Positions 1 to 9,150 of a stretch of 64,000 nucleotides of DNA are shown one piece after another. This DNA is from Thalassobaculum sp. OXR-137 (GTDB lineage Bacteria; Pseudomonadota; Alphaproteobacteria; Thalassobaculales; Thalassobaculaceae). Under the pieces are notes generated by a model that saw nothing but the letters and a program-made list of their open reading frames with translations, was not told the origin of the DNA and ran no database searches. Both the position numbers and the translations under genes were made by a program. Location: positions 1,054,001 through 1,118,000 of the forward strand of contig NZ_CP139715.1 in assembly GCF_034377285.1 (NCBI RefSeq), in the 5' to 3' direction. Numbering within the stretch: position 1 is the stretch's first letter; every line of letters starts with the position of its first letter.

Positions 1-203
1 GAGCAGGAGCGCCGCATGGCCGGGACCGCGGCGGCGACGTCGTCGTCGGACCAGCCGGGCAGATCGGCGAAGCCGGCCCGCGCCAGCTGGAGGGTACCGC
101 CGTCGGAGGTTTCCGGCGGCTGATCGGCCGAACAGGCCGCCAGCGCGCCCAGCAGCAGCGAGGCCGCGAGTGCGCGGAGGCCGCTCTTATTCTTCGGGGA
201 CAC
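1..203 (-). CDS. mltA: Membrane-bound lytic murein transglycosylase A, N-terminus (cut by window edge)
   Basis: Only the first 67 codons are present; the gene runs off the left edge. A GTG start at 203 overlaps the end of the Tim44-like gene by 17 bases, which suggests translational coupling. The peptide begins with a short basic segment, a hydrophobic stretch and a lipobox ending LAAC, so it is probably an outer-membrane-anchored lipoprotein. The following segment, FADLPGWSDDD and a downstream serine-cysteine, matches the conserved N-terminal region of MltA, which cleaves peptidoglycan glycan strands. Tim44-like protein followed by MltA is a common alphaproteobacterial gene pair, which supports the call. 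The catalytic domain is outside the window. Confidence 0.8.
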   Translation of the reverse strand, partial: MSPKNKSGLRALAASLLLGALAACSADQPPETSDGGTLQLARAGFADLPGWSDDDVAAAVPAMRRSC

Positions 204-867
204 GGGCGGCGACCAGTTCCCAATTCGGATCGCTGGACCGGGTATCCCGCTCGAAGGTCCAGATATCGGTAAGGACCTCGATCTTGTCGGGATCGCCGTC
301 GACCACCTTACCGTCGGCATCACGGGTGACCTTCACCTGCTCGGTGACGAATTCGACCGTCACCCGGGCCTCATGGCCCTCCAGCTCCGCCCCGGTGATC
401 TCGGTGGAGCGGAAGCTGACGATGGTGGTCTCCTGGGTCTCGTTCGCCTGCTCGCGCTCTTCGATCGCCTGGACGAAGCCGCCATAGAGCGGGCCGGAAA
501 TCAGCGTCTTCAGGGTGTCCACGTCGCCGGCCGCATATGCCTGGACGATCATCTCGAAGGCGCCGCGGGCACCGACGACGAAGTCCTTGTCGTCGAAATC
601 CTGGTCGGCCAGCTTGATCCGCATCAGCGTAGCGGTCAGGGGATCGCGCTCATCCAGATCGTCGGCATCGGGCACTGTCGCCCGGTCCGGTAGGGAGATG
701 ATGTTGTCCTGCGCGCTCTCATTGGCCGCTTCGGGCGCACTGAACGGATCGGGTCGCTGCTTCTCGTGACCGGTCCGCCGACCGAGCACGCTGCGGAGTT
801 TCAAAATCAGAAACCCTGCGATCATCGCATAGAGGATGATTTCGAAGAGTGGAAAACCGGATCCCAT
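187..867 (-). CDS. Tim44/TimA-family inner-membrane protein
   Basis: The 226-residue protein starts with one hydrophobic helix (about residues 8-24) and then has a charged linker. The C-terminal half (about 85-225) matches the Tim44-like domain, an NTF2-like fold also seen in the mitochondrial import motor subunit Tim44. Recognisable family features are the repeated helix FEMIVQAYAAGD and the alternating beta strands towards the end. In bacteria the family is membrane associated and its exact role is not settled. It lies immediately upstream of mltA with overlapping ends and is divergent from fxsA, with a 186-base shared promoter region. The family assignment is secure, the function is not. 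Confidence 0.85.
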   Translation of the reverse strand: MGSGFPLFEIILYAMIAGFLILKLRSVLGRRTGHEKQRPDPFSAPEAANESAQDNIISLPDRATVPDADDLDERDPLTATLMRIKLADQDFDDKDFVVGARGAFEMIVQAYAAGDVDTLKTLISGPLYGGFVQAIEEREQANETQETTIVSFRSTEITGAELEGHEARVTVEFVTEQVKVTRDADGKVVDGDPDKIEVLTDIWTFERDTRSSDPNWELVAARVPEE

Positions 868-1053
868 GTCTGTTGCGCCCTCCGGGTGGACCGAGCCGCA
901 CCCTCCCGTTTAGAGTGCCCGCCCCGGACAGCGTTGCCACGGCGGTCGCGGCGCCGGTGCATCCAAGATGGTGCGGGCATCGCTTCGATTGACATCGGGA
1001 CTAATTCTCGATGCCTGTGGTGTAGATAGGGCCTCGATATCCGAAGGGCAAGC

Positions 1054-1608
1054 ATGGGCTTAGTCATTCTCTTCATTCTCATCGGTATTCCCGCAGTCGA
1101 GTTATGGCTGCTCATTGAGGTGGGCAGCGAGATCGGCGCCGGGCCGACCATTGCCCTCATCATCCTGACCGCGGTGCTGGGGACATTGCTGTTCCGCGTC
1201 CAGGGTCTGGCGACGCTGGAGCGGCTGCGCGCCCATATCGACCGGGGAGAGACGCCGGTCGGCGAAGTGGTGTCCGGGTTCGGACTGCTGTTCGCCGGTC
1301 TGCTGCTGCTGATCCCCGGTTTCGCGACGGACGCGCTCGGGTTCCTGCTGTTCATTCCGCCGGTGCGGCGATGGCTCGCCACGCTGCTGATCGCCTATAT
1401 CGTTTCACGTGGCGGCTCGACGATCTTCGTGAACCTGCGCGGTGGGCAGGGCCCGGGGCCGCGCGCGCCGGGCGGGCCGGGCGACATCATCGACGGCGAG
1501 TTCGAGGACCTGTCGGACCGGGACAGCACCGGCAGACCGGAAGACCGGAACGCCGGCGACACCCCGCCCTCCCTCGACCGCCCCCCCCACGACCGACCCA
1601 GGGACTGA
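1054..1608 (+). CDS. fxsA: FxsA family membrane protein
   Basis: The protein has 184 residues. The first about 125 form the FxsA core: a first membrane helix (residues 2-22), a second (about 30-48), and a hydrophobic re-entrant segment with the family pattern LLLIPGFATDALG around 88-100. The C-terminal 60 residues are polar, proline and aspartate rich, and probably cytoplasmic. FxsA is known as a suppressor of F-exclusion of phage T7 in E. coli; its molecular role is unknown. It is followed after 6 bases by a histidine phosphatase gene and then by secB. The fxsA-secB neighbourhood is typical of alphaproteobacteria. Confidence 0.9.
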   Translation: MGLVILFILIGIPAVELWLLIEVGSEIGAGPTIALIILTAVLGTLLFRVQGLATLERLRAHIDRGETPVGEVVSGFGLLFAGLLLLIPGFATDALGFLLFIPPVRRWLATLLIAYIVSRGGSTIFVNLRGGQGPGPRAPGGPGDIIDGEFEDLSDRDSTGRPEDRNAGDTPPSLDRPPHDRPRD

Positions 1609-1614
1609 CCGCCC

Positions 1615-2172
1615 ATGTACCTGCTGCGCCATGGCGAGAGCGAATTCAACGTCCACTTCTCCAAGACCCGCATCGATCCGGGCATCGAGGATCCCGCCCT
1701 GACCGAGACGGGCCGGGCCCAGGCCGCTGCGGCCGCGGAGCATCTTCGGGACCTGCCGATCCGCCGGGTCGTGGCCAGCCCCTATCGGCGGACCCTGCAG
1801 ACCGCCGAGATCGTCGCCGGCCGGCTCGGCCTGGCCATCGAGATCGAGCCCCTGGTCCGCGAGCGCTGCTGGTTCGTCTGCGATGTGGGGACGCCGACCT
1901 CCAAACTGCGCCAGGACTGGCCGTCCCTCTCCTTCGGCGACCTGCCGGAGCGGTGGTGGCCCGACGGCGGCGAGAACGAGGAAGAGCTCGGCCTGCGCTG
2001 CAGCGCCTTCCGGGAGAAGCTGGGCGCCGAGACCAACTGGGACGACACCGTCTTCGTCAGCCATTGGGCCTTCATCCGCGGATTGACCGGCATGGCGGTG
2101 CCGAATGGTACCCTGCTTGCCCTGCACCGGGGGCTGGCCGCCACTATTGTCCACACTTCCCAGTCGTGTTAG
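1615..2172 (+). CDS. Histidine phosphatase (phosphoglycerate mutase-like) family protein
   Basis: This 185-residue protein carries the family signature LRHGESEFN at residues 3-11, with the phospho-acceptor histidine at position 5. The second catalytic histidine lies in VFVSHWAFIRG near residue 145. An arginine-rich ASPYRRTLQTAE segment around 55 completes the phosphate pocket. The fold hydrolyses phosphate esters, but the substrate cannot be read from the sequence. It starts 6 bases after fxsA and precedes secB by about 50 bases, so it is probably cotranscribed with fxsA. Confidence 0.85.
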   Translation: MYLLRHGESEFNVHFSKTRIDPGIEDPALTETGRAQAAAAAEHLRDLPIRRVVASPYRRTLQTAEIVAGRLGLAIEIEPLVRERCWFVCDVGTPTSKLRQDWPSLSFGDLPERWWPDGGENEEELGLRCSAFREKLGAETNWDDTVFVSHWAFIRGLTGMAVPNGTLLALHRGLAATIVHTSQSC

Positions 2173-2223
2173 CGAAGCGCAGCTAATTCTGTCCGCAAGC
2201 GGACGCTAGACCCGGGATCCTTC

Positions 2224-2718
2224 ATGTCCGACACAAACCTCGCCACCGACCCGAATACGATGCAGGCGACGTCGATGCCGCTGCAGATCAATGCGCAGTA
2301 CATCAAGGACTTCTCCTTCGAGAACCCGCGCGCGCCGGCCAGCCTGCGCCCGCAGTCCTCGCAGCCGCGGATCGACGTCAACGTGGACGTCCAGGCGTCG
2401 AAGGTCTCCAAGGACGAAGAGCTGTTCGAAGTCGTCCTGAAGATCACCGCCACCGCGAAGGTCGAGAACGATCCGCTGTTTCTGGCGGACCTGACCTATG
2501 CCGGTCTGTTCACCCTGCAGCCGATGGACGAGAACTCTCTGCACGCCGTCCTGCTGGTCGAGTGCCCGCGCCTGCTGTTCCCGTTCGCCCGCGCCATCGT
2601 GGCCGACGCCACCCGCGACGGCGGGTTCCCACCGCTGCTGATCCAGCCGGTCGACTTCGCGTCGATGTACCGGCAGAGCAAGGACTCCGCCATCGGCACG
2701 CCGGTCGCCTCGGCCTAA
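2224..2718 (+). CDS. secB: Protein-export chaperone SecB
   Basis: The protein has 164 residues, the usual length for SecB. It contains the conserved opening INAQYIKDFSFENP (about 23-36) and the late segment CPRLLFPFARAIVADATRDGGFPPLLIQPVDF, which builds the tetramer and the client groove. SecB holds preproteins unfolded and hands them to SecA at the translocase. The acidic, flexible N-terminus and short C-terminal tail are normal. A hairpin-plus-T terminator follows directly, so secB closes the fxsA-phosphatase-secB unit. Confidence 0.97.
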   Translation: MSDTNLATDPNTMQATSMPLQINAQYIKDFSFENPRAPASLRPQSSQPRIDVNVDVQASKVSKDEELFEVVLKITATAKVENDPLFLADLTYAGLFTLQPMDENSLHAVLLVECPRLLFPFARAIVADATRDGGFPPLLIQPVDFASMYRQSKDSAIGTPVASA

Positions 2719-2750
2719 GCCGCGATATAAGTATCTGAATTAAAATATAA

Positions 2751-2786
2751 AGCCCGGTCGGACAGCGCTCCTGCCGGGCTTTTTTC
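2751..2786 (+). terminator. Rho-independent terminator after secB
   Basis: AGCCCGG at 2751-2757 pairs with CCGGGCT at 2774-2780 and is followed by a run of six T. It lies between the convergent secB and dnaQ ends. An A-rich stretch before the stem could let it work for both strands. Confidence 0.8.
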
Positions 2787-3495
2787 AGGACCCGGCGCCG
2801 TTGAGCCAGAGCGGGCTTTTCAGCTTCTCCAGGAAGGCTGCATGGGCCGCCGCCTCCTCCGGGCTCGGCGCATGGGGTCTCGGCTCGCGGTACACCCGGT
2901 CGATCCGCTCGATCGTCTTCGGCCCGTCTCCGGTCGCGGCCGCCCCCCGGTTCTCCTCGGCCGGCGGCGCCATCAGGTCGGGCTGCCGCCCGCCGATCAG
3001 CTCAAGATAGACCGACGCCAGCAGATCGGCGTCGATCAGCGCGCCGTGAAGCGACCGGTTGGAATTGTCGATCTCGAAACGCCGGCACAGGGCGTCCAGG
3101 CTCACCTGAGCACCCGGATATTTGCGGCGGGCCATGGCGACCGTGTCCAAGGCCCGGGCCATCGGGATCGGCGGACGACCCAGCAGCTGGAGTTCCTTGT
3201 TGAGGAACTTCATGTCGAAGCTGGCGTTGTGGATCACCAGGGTCGCGTCGCCCAGGAACTCCATCACCTCGTCCGCCAACGCGGCGAAGACCGGATAGCC
3301 GGACAGGAACTCCGCCGACAGGCCGTGGACCCGGAAGGCCTCCTCCGGCATGTCGCGCTCGGGGTTGAAGTAGTGATGCAGCGTGCGTCCGGTGGGGACG
3401 TGATTGATCAGCTCCAGACAGCCGATTTCTACGACCCGGTCGCCGGTCTCAGGGTCGAGACCCGTCGTCTCCGTATCGAGCACGATTTCCCGCAT
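2785..3495 (-). CDS. dnaQ: DNA polymerase III epsilon subunit (3'-5' proofreading exonuclease)
   Basis: The start chosen is the ATG at 3495 because the protein then begins [19 protein letters not shown], the ExoI motif with its catalytic Asp and Glu. ExoII ([12 protein letters not shown], near residue 95) and the ExoIII His-x4-Asp ([11 protein letters not shown], near 155) are all present. The core exonuclease occupies the first about 180 residues; the proline-rich tail contacts the polymerase alpha subunit in the family. The 236-residue length is normal. The gene is the last of the ppsR-maf-coaE-dnaQ set, and its start lies 67 bases inside coaE. Confidence 0.93.
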   Translation of the reverse strand: MREIVLDTETTGLDPETGDRVVEIGCLELINHVPTGRTLHHYFNPERDMPEEAFRVHGLSAEFLSGYPVFAALADEVMEFLGDATLVIHNASFDMKFLNKELQLLGRPPIPMARALDTVAMARRKYPGAQVSLDALCRRFEIDNSNRSLHGALIDADLLASVYLELIGGRQPDLMAPPAEENRGAAATGDGPKTIERIDRVYREPRPHAPSPEEAAAHAAFLEKLKSPLWLNGAGS

Positions 3496-4106
3496 GCAGC
3501 CCTCTTTCCGTCCCCGAGCCCGCGCCGGAGCCCGGTCACCAGCCGTTTCACCGACCGCATGGTATAGGCCCGGCCGAGCCCCGTGTGAATCACCCGGTCG
3601 GCCCGGCGGCGCTTCTCCGCGTCCGGCATCTGTTTCGCCAGGATACTTGCCAGGCGCTGTGCCGTCATCCCGGGTCGGGCCATCACCCGCTGGCGCTGGA
3701 TGAAGCCCGGGGCGCTGACCACGGCGACAAGGTCGCACAGGAGATGGCTGCTGCCCTCCAGCAGAAGCGGGACGTCGAGAACCACGATGGGCCGGCGGTG
3801 CCGGCGGGACTGTCTGAGAAACCGGCGGGTGCGGGCGCCGACCAGCGGATGGACGATCGATTCAAGCCGCCTCAGGGCGACCGGATCCCCGAACACCCGG
3901 GCGCCCAGGGCCGGCCGGTCCACCGCGCCCTCGCGCACCGCCTCGGGAAACGCCGCGGCGATCGGAGCGACCGCCTCGCCGCCAGGCCGCATCATCGCAT
4001 GAACGACCGCGTCGGAATCATGCAGCGGAATGCCGAGCCGTCGGAACATGTTGGCCGTCGTGCTCTTGCCCATGCCGATGGAGCCGGTCAGACCGACGAC
4101 GATCAT
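3429..4106 (-). CDS. coaE: Dephospho-CoA kinase
   Basis: It catalyses the last step of coenzyme A synthesis, ATP-dependent phosphorylation of the 3'-hydroxyl of dephospho-CoA. The protein opens with the P-loop [12 protein letters not shown] (residues 5-16), followed by HDSDAVVH and the lid segment [11 protein letters not shown]. The start at 4106 overlaps the maf stop by four bases. The frame stays open to 3429, giving 225 residues, so the last about 22 codons run in another frame over the beginning of dnaQ. The family is usually about 200 residues, so the basic C-terminal tail may be a dispensable read-on. The long overlap is unusual for this pair. Confidence 0.9.
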   Translation of the reverse strand: MIVVGLTGSIGMGKSTTANMFRRLGIPLHDSDAVVHAMMRPGGEAVAPIAAAFPEAVREGAVDRPALGARVFGDPVALRRLESIVHPLVGARTRRFLRQSRRHRRPIVVLDVPLLLEGSSHLLCDLVAVVSAPGFIQRQRVMARPGMTAQRLASILAKQMPDAEKRRRADRVIHTGLGRAYTMRSVKRLVTGLRRGLGDGKRAACGKSCSIRRRRVSTLRPATGS

Positions 4107-4744
4107 CGGGCGAGCACACCATGGGTCCGCAGGAACTCCAGAAGCTGCAGCAGGGGCAGGCCGAGGACCGTGAAATAGTCCCCCTCCACCCCGGTGAAGA
4201 GCTGCGCGCCGAGGCCTTCGAGCTGATAGGCGCCGACCGAAGCGAACACGTCTTCCCCGACAACATCCAGATATCTTTCGATGAATTCGTCCGAGAGCGG
4301 CCGGACGCGCATGGTCACGCTGTCCATCGCATGCCAGATCCGGCTGCCGGCACGGGCGACCACCACGGCGGTCACGAGCCGGTGGGTCTTGCCGGACAGG
4401 GCCTTCAGCGTGGCCTGGGCATGGTCGCGGTCGACCGGCTTCTCGAACCAGACCCCGCCGCAATCCAGCATCTGGTCGGAACCGATGACCAGGGCGTCCG
4501 GGTGCTTGCGCGAGATCGCAATGGCCTTCAGCTCGGCGAGCACGGTGGCCACATCCTCGGTCGTCGCATTCTCCGCGCGCAGGCTGTCCCGCACCGACCC
4601 CTCGTCCACGCCGGGGACGTCGATGGTGAAGGGCACGCCTGCGTTGCGCAGCAACTCGGCGCGGAACCGGCTGCCCGAGGCGAGCACCACCGGAAGGGTG
4701 CCGCCGGCCTCGCCCAGCAAGCGGGGAGCCTTGGTCTCAGTCAT
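4103..4744 (-). CDS. maf: Maf family nucleotide pyrophosphatase
   Basis: This 213-residue protein has the Maf signature LASGSRFRAELLRNAGVPF near residues 21-39 and the catalytic region IGSDQMLDCGG with KPVDRDHA. Family members hydrolyse non-canonical or modified nucleoside triphosphates to monophosphates. The SDQ form with ASVGAYQLEGLG downstream suggests the subfamily acting on m7GTP or UTP/dTTP; which one cannot be decided by eye. It is coupled to coaE (four-base overlap) and to ppsR upstream (eight-base overlap), an operon order conserved beside alphaproteobacterial origins. Confidence 0.88.
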   Translation of the reverse strand: MTETKAPRLLGEAGGTLPVVLASGSRFRAELLRNAGVPFTIDVPGVDEGSVRDSLRAENATTEDVATVLAELKAIAISRKHPDALVIGSDQMLDCGGVWFEKPVDRDHAQATLKALSGKTHRLVTAVVVARAGSRIWHAMDSVTMRVRPLSDEFIERYLDVVGEDVFASVGAYQLEGLGAQLFTGVEGDYFTVLGLPLLQLLEFLRTHGVLAR

Positions 4745-5564
4745 TGCCGGCCTCGCGCGCTTCGAAATGCTGCAGAACCGCGGCCGAGGTCTCCTCGATG
4801 GAGCGCCGGGTGACGTCGATCACCGGCCAGCCGTTCTTGGTGAACATGCGGCGGGCTTCCGCCACTTCCTTGCGCACCTGTTCCATGGCCACGTAGTCGG
4901 TCTCCTCGCGCTGCTTGAGCATTAGCACCCGGTTGCGCCGGACCTGGATCAGCCGGGCCGGGTCGGTGGTGAAGGCGACCACCAGCGGCCGCTTCAGGTG
5001 GAAGATCTCGTCCGGCGGCGGGACGTCGGGGACGATCGGCACATTGGCGGTCTTGTATCCGCGGTTGGCCAGATAGAGCGAGGTCGGCGTCTTCGACGTC
5101 CGCGACACGCCGACGATGACGATGTCCGCCTCCTCCAGATCGTGGACCTGCTGGCCGTCGTCATGGGCCAGGGTGAAGTCCATCGCCTCGATGCGGTTGA
5201 AATAGGCCGCGTCCATCTCGTGCTGGCGGCCCGGCCGGGGATGAGATTCCCGGCCCATGTAGTTGGCCAGGGTCATCACGATCGGATCGAGCACCGGCAG
5301 GCACGGCACCTCGATGCGCCGGCACGCCTCCTCCAGCCGGCGGCGCAGCTCGGGATCGACCAGGGTGAACAGCACCGGGCCCGGATTGGCCTCCACCCCG
5401 GCGATCACCTTGTCCAGATAGCTGCCGGTGCGGACCAGCGACCAGACATGCTCTTTCGCCCGCACATCCTCGAACTGCACCAGGCAGGCCCGGGCGATCT
5501 GGTGATTGGTCTCGCCGGTCGCGTCGGACACCAGATGCAGGTGGAGAAGGTCGGTCGCGCTCAT
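4737..5564 (-). CDS. ppsR: Pyruvate, phosphate dikinase / PEP synthase regulatory protein (DUF299)
   Basis: The ATG at 5564 gives a 275-residue protein starting MSATDLLHLHLVSDATGET, the family's normal N-terminus. An open frame continues upstream to 5648 but without family similarity. The P-loop-like segment IVIVGVSRTSKTPTSLYLA (about residues 148-166) is the ADP-binding site of this bifunctional Ser/Thr kinase and Pi-dependent phosphorylase. It switches pyruvate phosphate dikinase or PEP synthase on and off. This gene is the RP001 homologue that borders the origin with hemE in Caulobacter and Rickettsia. Confidence 0.9.
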   Translation of the reverse strand: MSATDLLHLHLVSDATGETNHQIARACLVQFEDVRAKEHVWSLVRTGSYLDKVIAGVEANPGPVLFTLVDPELRRRLEEACRRIEVPCLPVLDPIVMTLANYMGRESHPRPGRQHEMDAAYFNRIEAMDFTLAHDDGQQVHDLEEADIVIVGVSRTSKTPTSLYLANRGYKTANVPIVPDVPPPDEIFHLKRPLVVAFTTDPARLIQVRRNRVLMLKQREETDYVAMEQVRKEVAEARRMFTKNGWPVIDVTRRSIEETSAAVLQHFEAREAGND

Positions 5565-5975
5565 CCACCGACGCCCTGGGGAGAACTCCCGTGAAACCCG
5601 GGATAAGTCGTGCAGAAGCCGGTGGCGTCGAAATTGCTCAAGGGTCACCTCGATTCACTACCCCCGTCTGTCCGAGGGTGGACAAGTTTACCGGCCCGGC
5701 GGGACAACGTCACCGGCCGCGCACTTGTCCAGACTGTCCCCGTTATCCCCATGTTTCAATTCCGCCGTAACCGCCAGCATTCCTGCGGCCGTTGAAGGAG
5801 TTGTTCGGCGATCGCTCCCCGTCGACGCGACCCGATTCACGAAACCGACAAGTCTGTGGACAACCGGTGGACCGGATTTGATCCCCAGGATTCCACCCCC
5901 CAACCACTTCAACTCCCTATCTTTTAAAAAGAGTAATGAGGTAGAGAAGTTGTGCAGAAAAACAGGGAGCAAGGC
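5565..5975. other. Probable chromosomal replication origin (oriC) between ppsR and hemE
   Basis: This 411-base gene-free stretch lies between divergent ppsR (DUF299) and hemE, the position of the characterised Caulobacter crescentus origin. It holds several 9-mers close to the DnaA box TTATCCACA: TTATCCCGG at 5598-5606 (minus), TTGTCCACC at 5677-5685 (minus), TTGTCCAGA at 5725-5733, TTATCCCCA at 5743-5751 and TTGTCCACA at 5855-5863 (minus). An AT-rich tract with TTTTAAAAAG at 5923-5945 could be the unwinding element. It must also contain both promoters. I found no clean CtrA site (TTAA-N7-TTAA). The call rests on synteny plus the box cluster. Confidence 0.72.
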
Positions 5976-6998
5976 ATGTCGGGCATCCCGTTGTTAGACA
6001 CGCTGAACGGCCGAGTCGGGTCGCCGCCGCCGGTCTGGCTGATGCGCCAGGCCGGGCGCTATCTGCCCGAGTACAAGGAAACGCGGAAACTGGCCGGCGG
6101 TTTCGTCGACCTGTGCCTGAACCCGGAGCTGGCCTGCGAAGTGACGATGCAGCCGATCCGGCGCTTCGGCTTCGACGCGGCGATCCTGTTCTCCGACATC
6201 CTGATCGTGCCCTACGGCGTCGGCCGTCGGCTCGAGTTCGTGGAAGGGCGCGGCCCGGTCCTCGATCCGATCGAACGCGAGGAGGAGATCCCGCCCTTCG
6301 ATGCGGACGCCTTCCATGCCAAGGTCGGCAACGTCTACGAAACCGTGGCGCGCCTGCGCGAGGCGCTGCCGAAGGACGTGGCGCTGATCGGGTTCGCCGG
6401 CAGCCCCTGGACCGTCGCCTCCTACATGGTCGAGGGCGGCAGCAGCCGGGACTACGCCAAGCTCAAGGGCTGGGCCTATGGGCGGCCCCAGGGCTTCGCC
6501 AAGCTGATGGATCTGCTGGTCGACGCCACGGTGGCCTATCTGGACCGCCAGGTGGCCGCCGGCGCCCAGGTGGTGAAGCTGTTCGACAGTTGGGCGGGGG
6601 CCGCGCCGGAAAGCGTCTTCCAGCGCGCCGTGATCGAGCCGACGGCGGAGATCGTGCGCCGGCTGAAGGCGCTGCATCCGGAGGTGAAGGTCATCGGCTT
6701 CGCCCGGGGTGCGGGGGCGATGACACGGGGCTATGCCGCGGCGACCGGGATCGACGGCCTGGCGCTCGACAGCACCATCCCCTTGGCCATGGCCTGCGCG
6801 CTGCAGGCCGATATTCCGGTCCAGGGCAATCTCGACCCGATCGCCCTGGTCACCGGCGGCGATGCGCTGAAGGCGGAGACCGACCGCATCCTGGAAGCCC
6901 TGTCGGGCGGGCCGTTCATCTTCAACCTGGGCCACGGCATCGTACCGCAGACCCCGCCGGAGAATGTCGCCGCCCTGCTCAAGCATATCCGGGGCTGA
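5976..6998 (+). CDS. hemE: Uroporphyrinogen decarboxylase
   Basis: HemE decarboxylates the four acetate side chains of uroporphyrinogen III to give coproporphyrinogen III in haem synthesis. The signature PVWLMRQAGRYLPEY is at residues 19-33 and the second signature, GFAGSPWTVASYMVEGG, near 138. The ATG at 5976 is preferred over a GTG at 5952 because AGGGAGCAAGG lies just before it. The resulting 340 residues match the family length. hemJ follows 6 bases later, so two steps of the pathway are cotranscribed. Confidence 0.97.
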   Translation: MSGIPLLDTLNGRVGSPPPVWLMRQAGRYLPEYKETRKLAGGFVDLCLNPELACEVTMQPIRRFGFDAAILFSDILIVPYGVGRRLEFVEGRGPVLDPIEREEEIPPFDADAFHAKVGNVYETVARLREALPKDVALIGFAGSPWTVASYMVEGGSSRDYAKLKGWAYGRPQGFAKLMDLLVDATVAYLDRQVAAGAQVVKLFDSWAGAAPESVFQRAVIEPTAEIVRRLKALHPEVKVIGFARGAGAMTRGYAAATGIDGLALDSTIPLAMACALQADIPVQGNLDPIALVTGGDALKAETDRILEALSGGPFIFNLGHGIVPQTPPENVAALLKHIRG

Positions 6999-7004
6999 GC
7001 GGCG

Positions 7005-7436
7005 ATGGACGCCTACGGCATCGTCAAGGCGCTGCACGTGATCAGCGTGATCTCGTGGATGGCCGGTCTGCTCTACCTGCCGCGGCTGTTCGTCTACCAC
7101 GCCGCGGAAGCCCCGGGCTCGGCTACGTCGGAGACCTTCAAGGTCATGGAGCGCCGACTGTACCGGGCGATCATGAACCCGGCGATGATCGCCACCTGGA
7201 TCTTCGGCCTCGGCCTGCTCTGGCTGACCCCCGGATGGCTCGAGGACGGCTGGATGCACGCAAAGCTATTCCTGGTGCTGGTCATGACCGCGGCGCATCA
7301 CATGATGGGACGCTGGCGTAAGGCTTTCGCGGCAGACGAGAATAAGAATTCGACCCGCTACTACCGAATCGCCAACGAAGTCCCTACGTTAGTGATGGTC
7401 GTGGTTGTATTCCTGGTGATCACGAAGCCGTTTTAA
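7005..7436 (+). CDS. hemJ: Protoporphyrinogen IX oxidase HemJ
   Basis: HemJ is the membrane protoporphyrinogen oxidase used by most proteobacteria that lack HemG and HemY. The 143-residue protein has four predicted helices and the family features: a conserved His in KALHVISVISWMAGLLYLPRLFVYH near the start, and a second in KLFLVLVMTAAHHMMGRW in helix three. Both are proposed haem ligands. It starts 6 bases after hemE and is probably translated from the same message. Confidence 0.92.
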   Translation: MDAYGIVKALHVISVISWMAGLLYLPRLFVYHAAEAPGSATSETFKVMERRLYRAIMNPAMIATWIFGLGLLWLTPGWLEDGWMHAKLFLVLVMTAAHHMMGRWRKAFAADENKNSTRYYRIANEVPTLVMVVVVFLVITKPF

Positions 7437-7635
7437 GATCTGTCGTACGGTGAACGCCGTTGACACCGCCCGGTGGGTCGGGTAAGGCCTGTTTCCGGTC
7501 GCCGGGCGCGACCGCTTTTCTCCGGAACATTGCATGTGTTGCAGACGGCCCCCATTCGGACGGGCCCATGGGTAAAACGATAACCCTTTGTGTCGGGCGT
7601 GTTCCGGTCCCTTCCCTGAAGGCAATCCACAGCAG

Positions 7636-8895
<1,260 letters not shown>

Positions 8896-8939
8896 CGTCT
8901 CGTCCTGACGAAAGTCAGGATCTAGTTTCAGATGGAATG

Positions 8940-8966
8940 GGCCGGCCTTCGGGGTCGGCCTTTTTC
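8940..8966 (+). terminator. Rho-independent terminator after rho
   Basis: GGCCGGCC at 8940-8947 pairs with GGTCGGCC at 8953-8960 (one G-T pair) around a TTCGG loop, followed by TTTTT. Confidence 0.85.
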
Positions 8967-9000
8967 GTGGGGACAACGCTTCCCTCCCCCTCCTCCCCGA

Positions 9001-9111
9001 CACTCCCCGGCCTTGTGCCGGGGCAAACCTGTGGGCTGGGACGGGCGTCATCACAGGAGCTCTGAAGCCCGCCACGCGGATGGGATCACCCCGGAACAGG
9101 TCCGGGGAGTG
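9001..9111. repeat. 111-bp palindromic intergenic repeat, copy A
   Basis: The element begins CACTCCCCGG (9001-9010) and ends with its exact reverse complement CCGGGGAGTG (9102-9111). Each end also folds on itself: CCCCGG-CCTTGTG-CCGGGG at the left and CCCCGG-AACAGGT-CCGGGG at the right. A second copy of the same length (10523-10539 plus 11820-11913) is split by an insertion sequence, and a diverged 113-bp copy lies at 54190-54302. This is a REP/BIME-like family. Confidence 0.8.
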
Positions 9112-9150
9112 GGAGAGATAGAGGGAGCTTGAGCGTAGCCTCCCCGGCCC

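Noticed and set aside
5610-5990. Short open frames within the ppsR-hemE gap
   Set aside because: They have no ribosome sites or protein-like composition, and they overlap the DnaA-box cluster.
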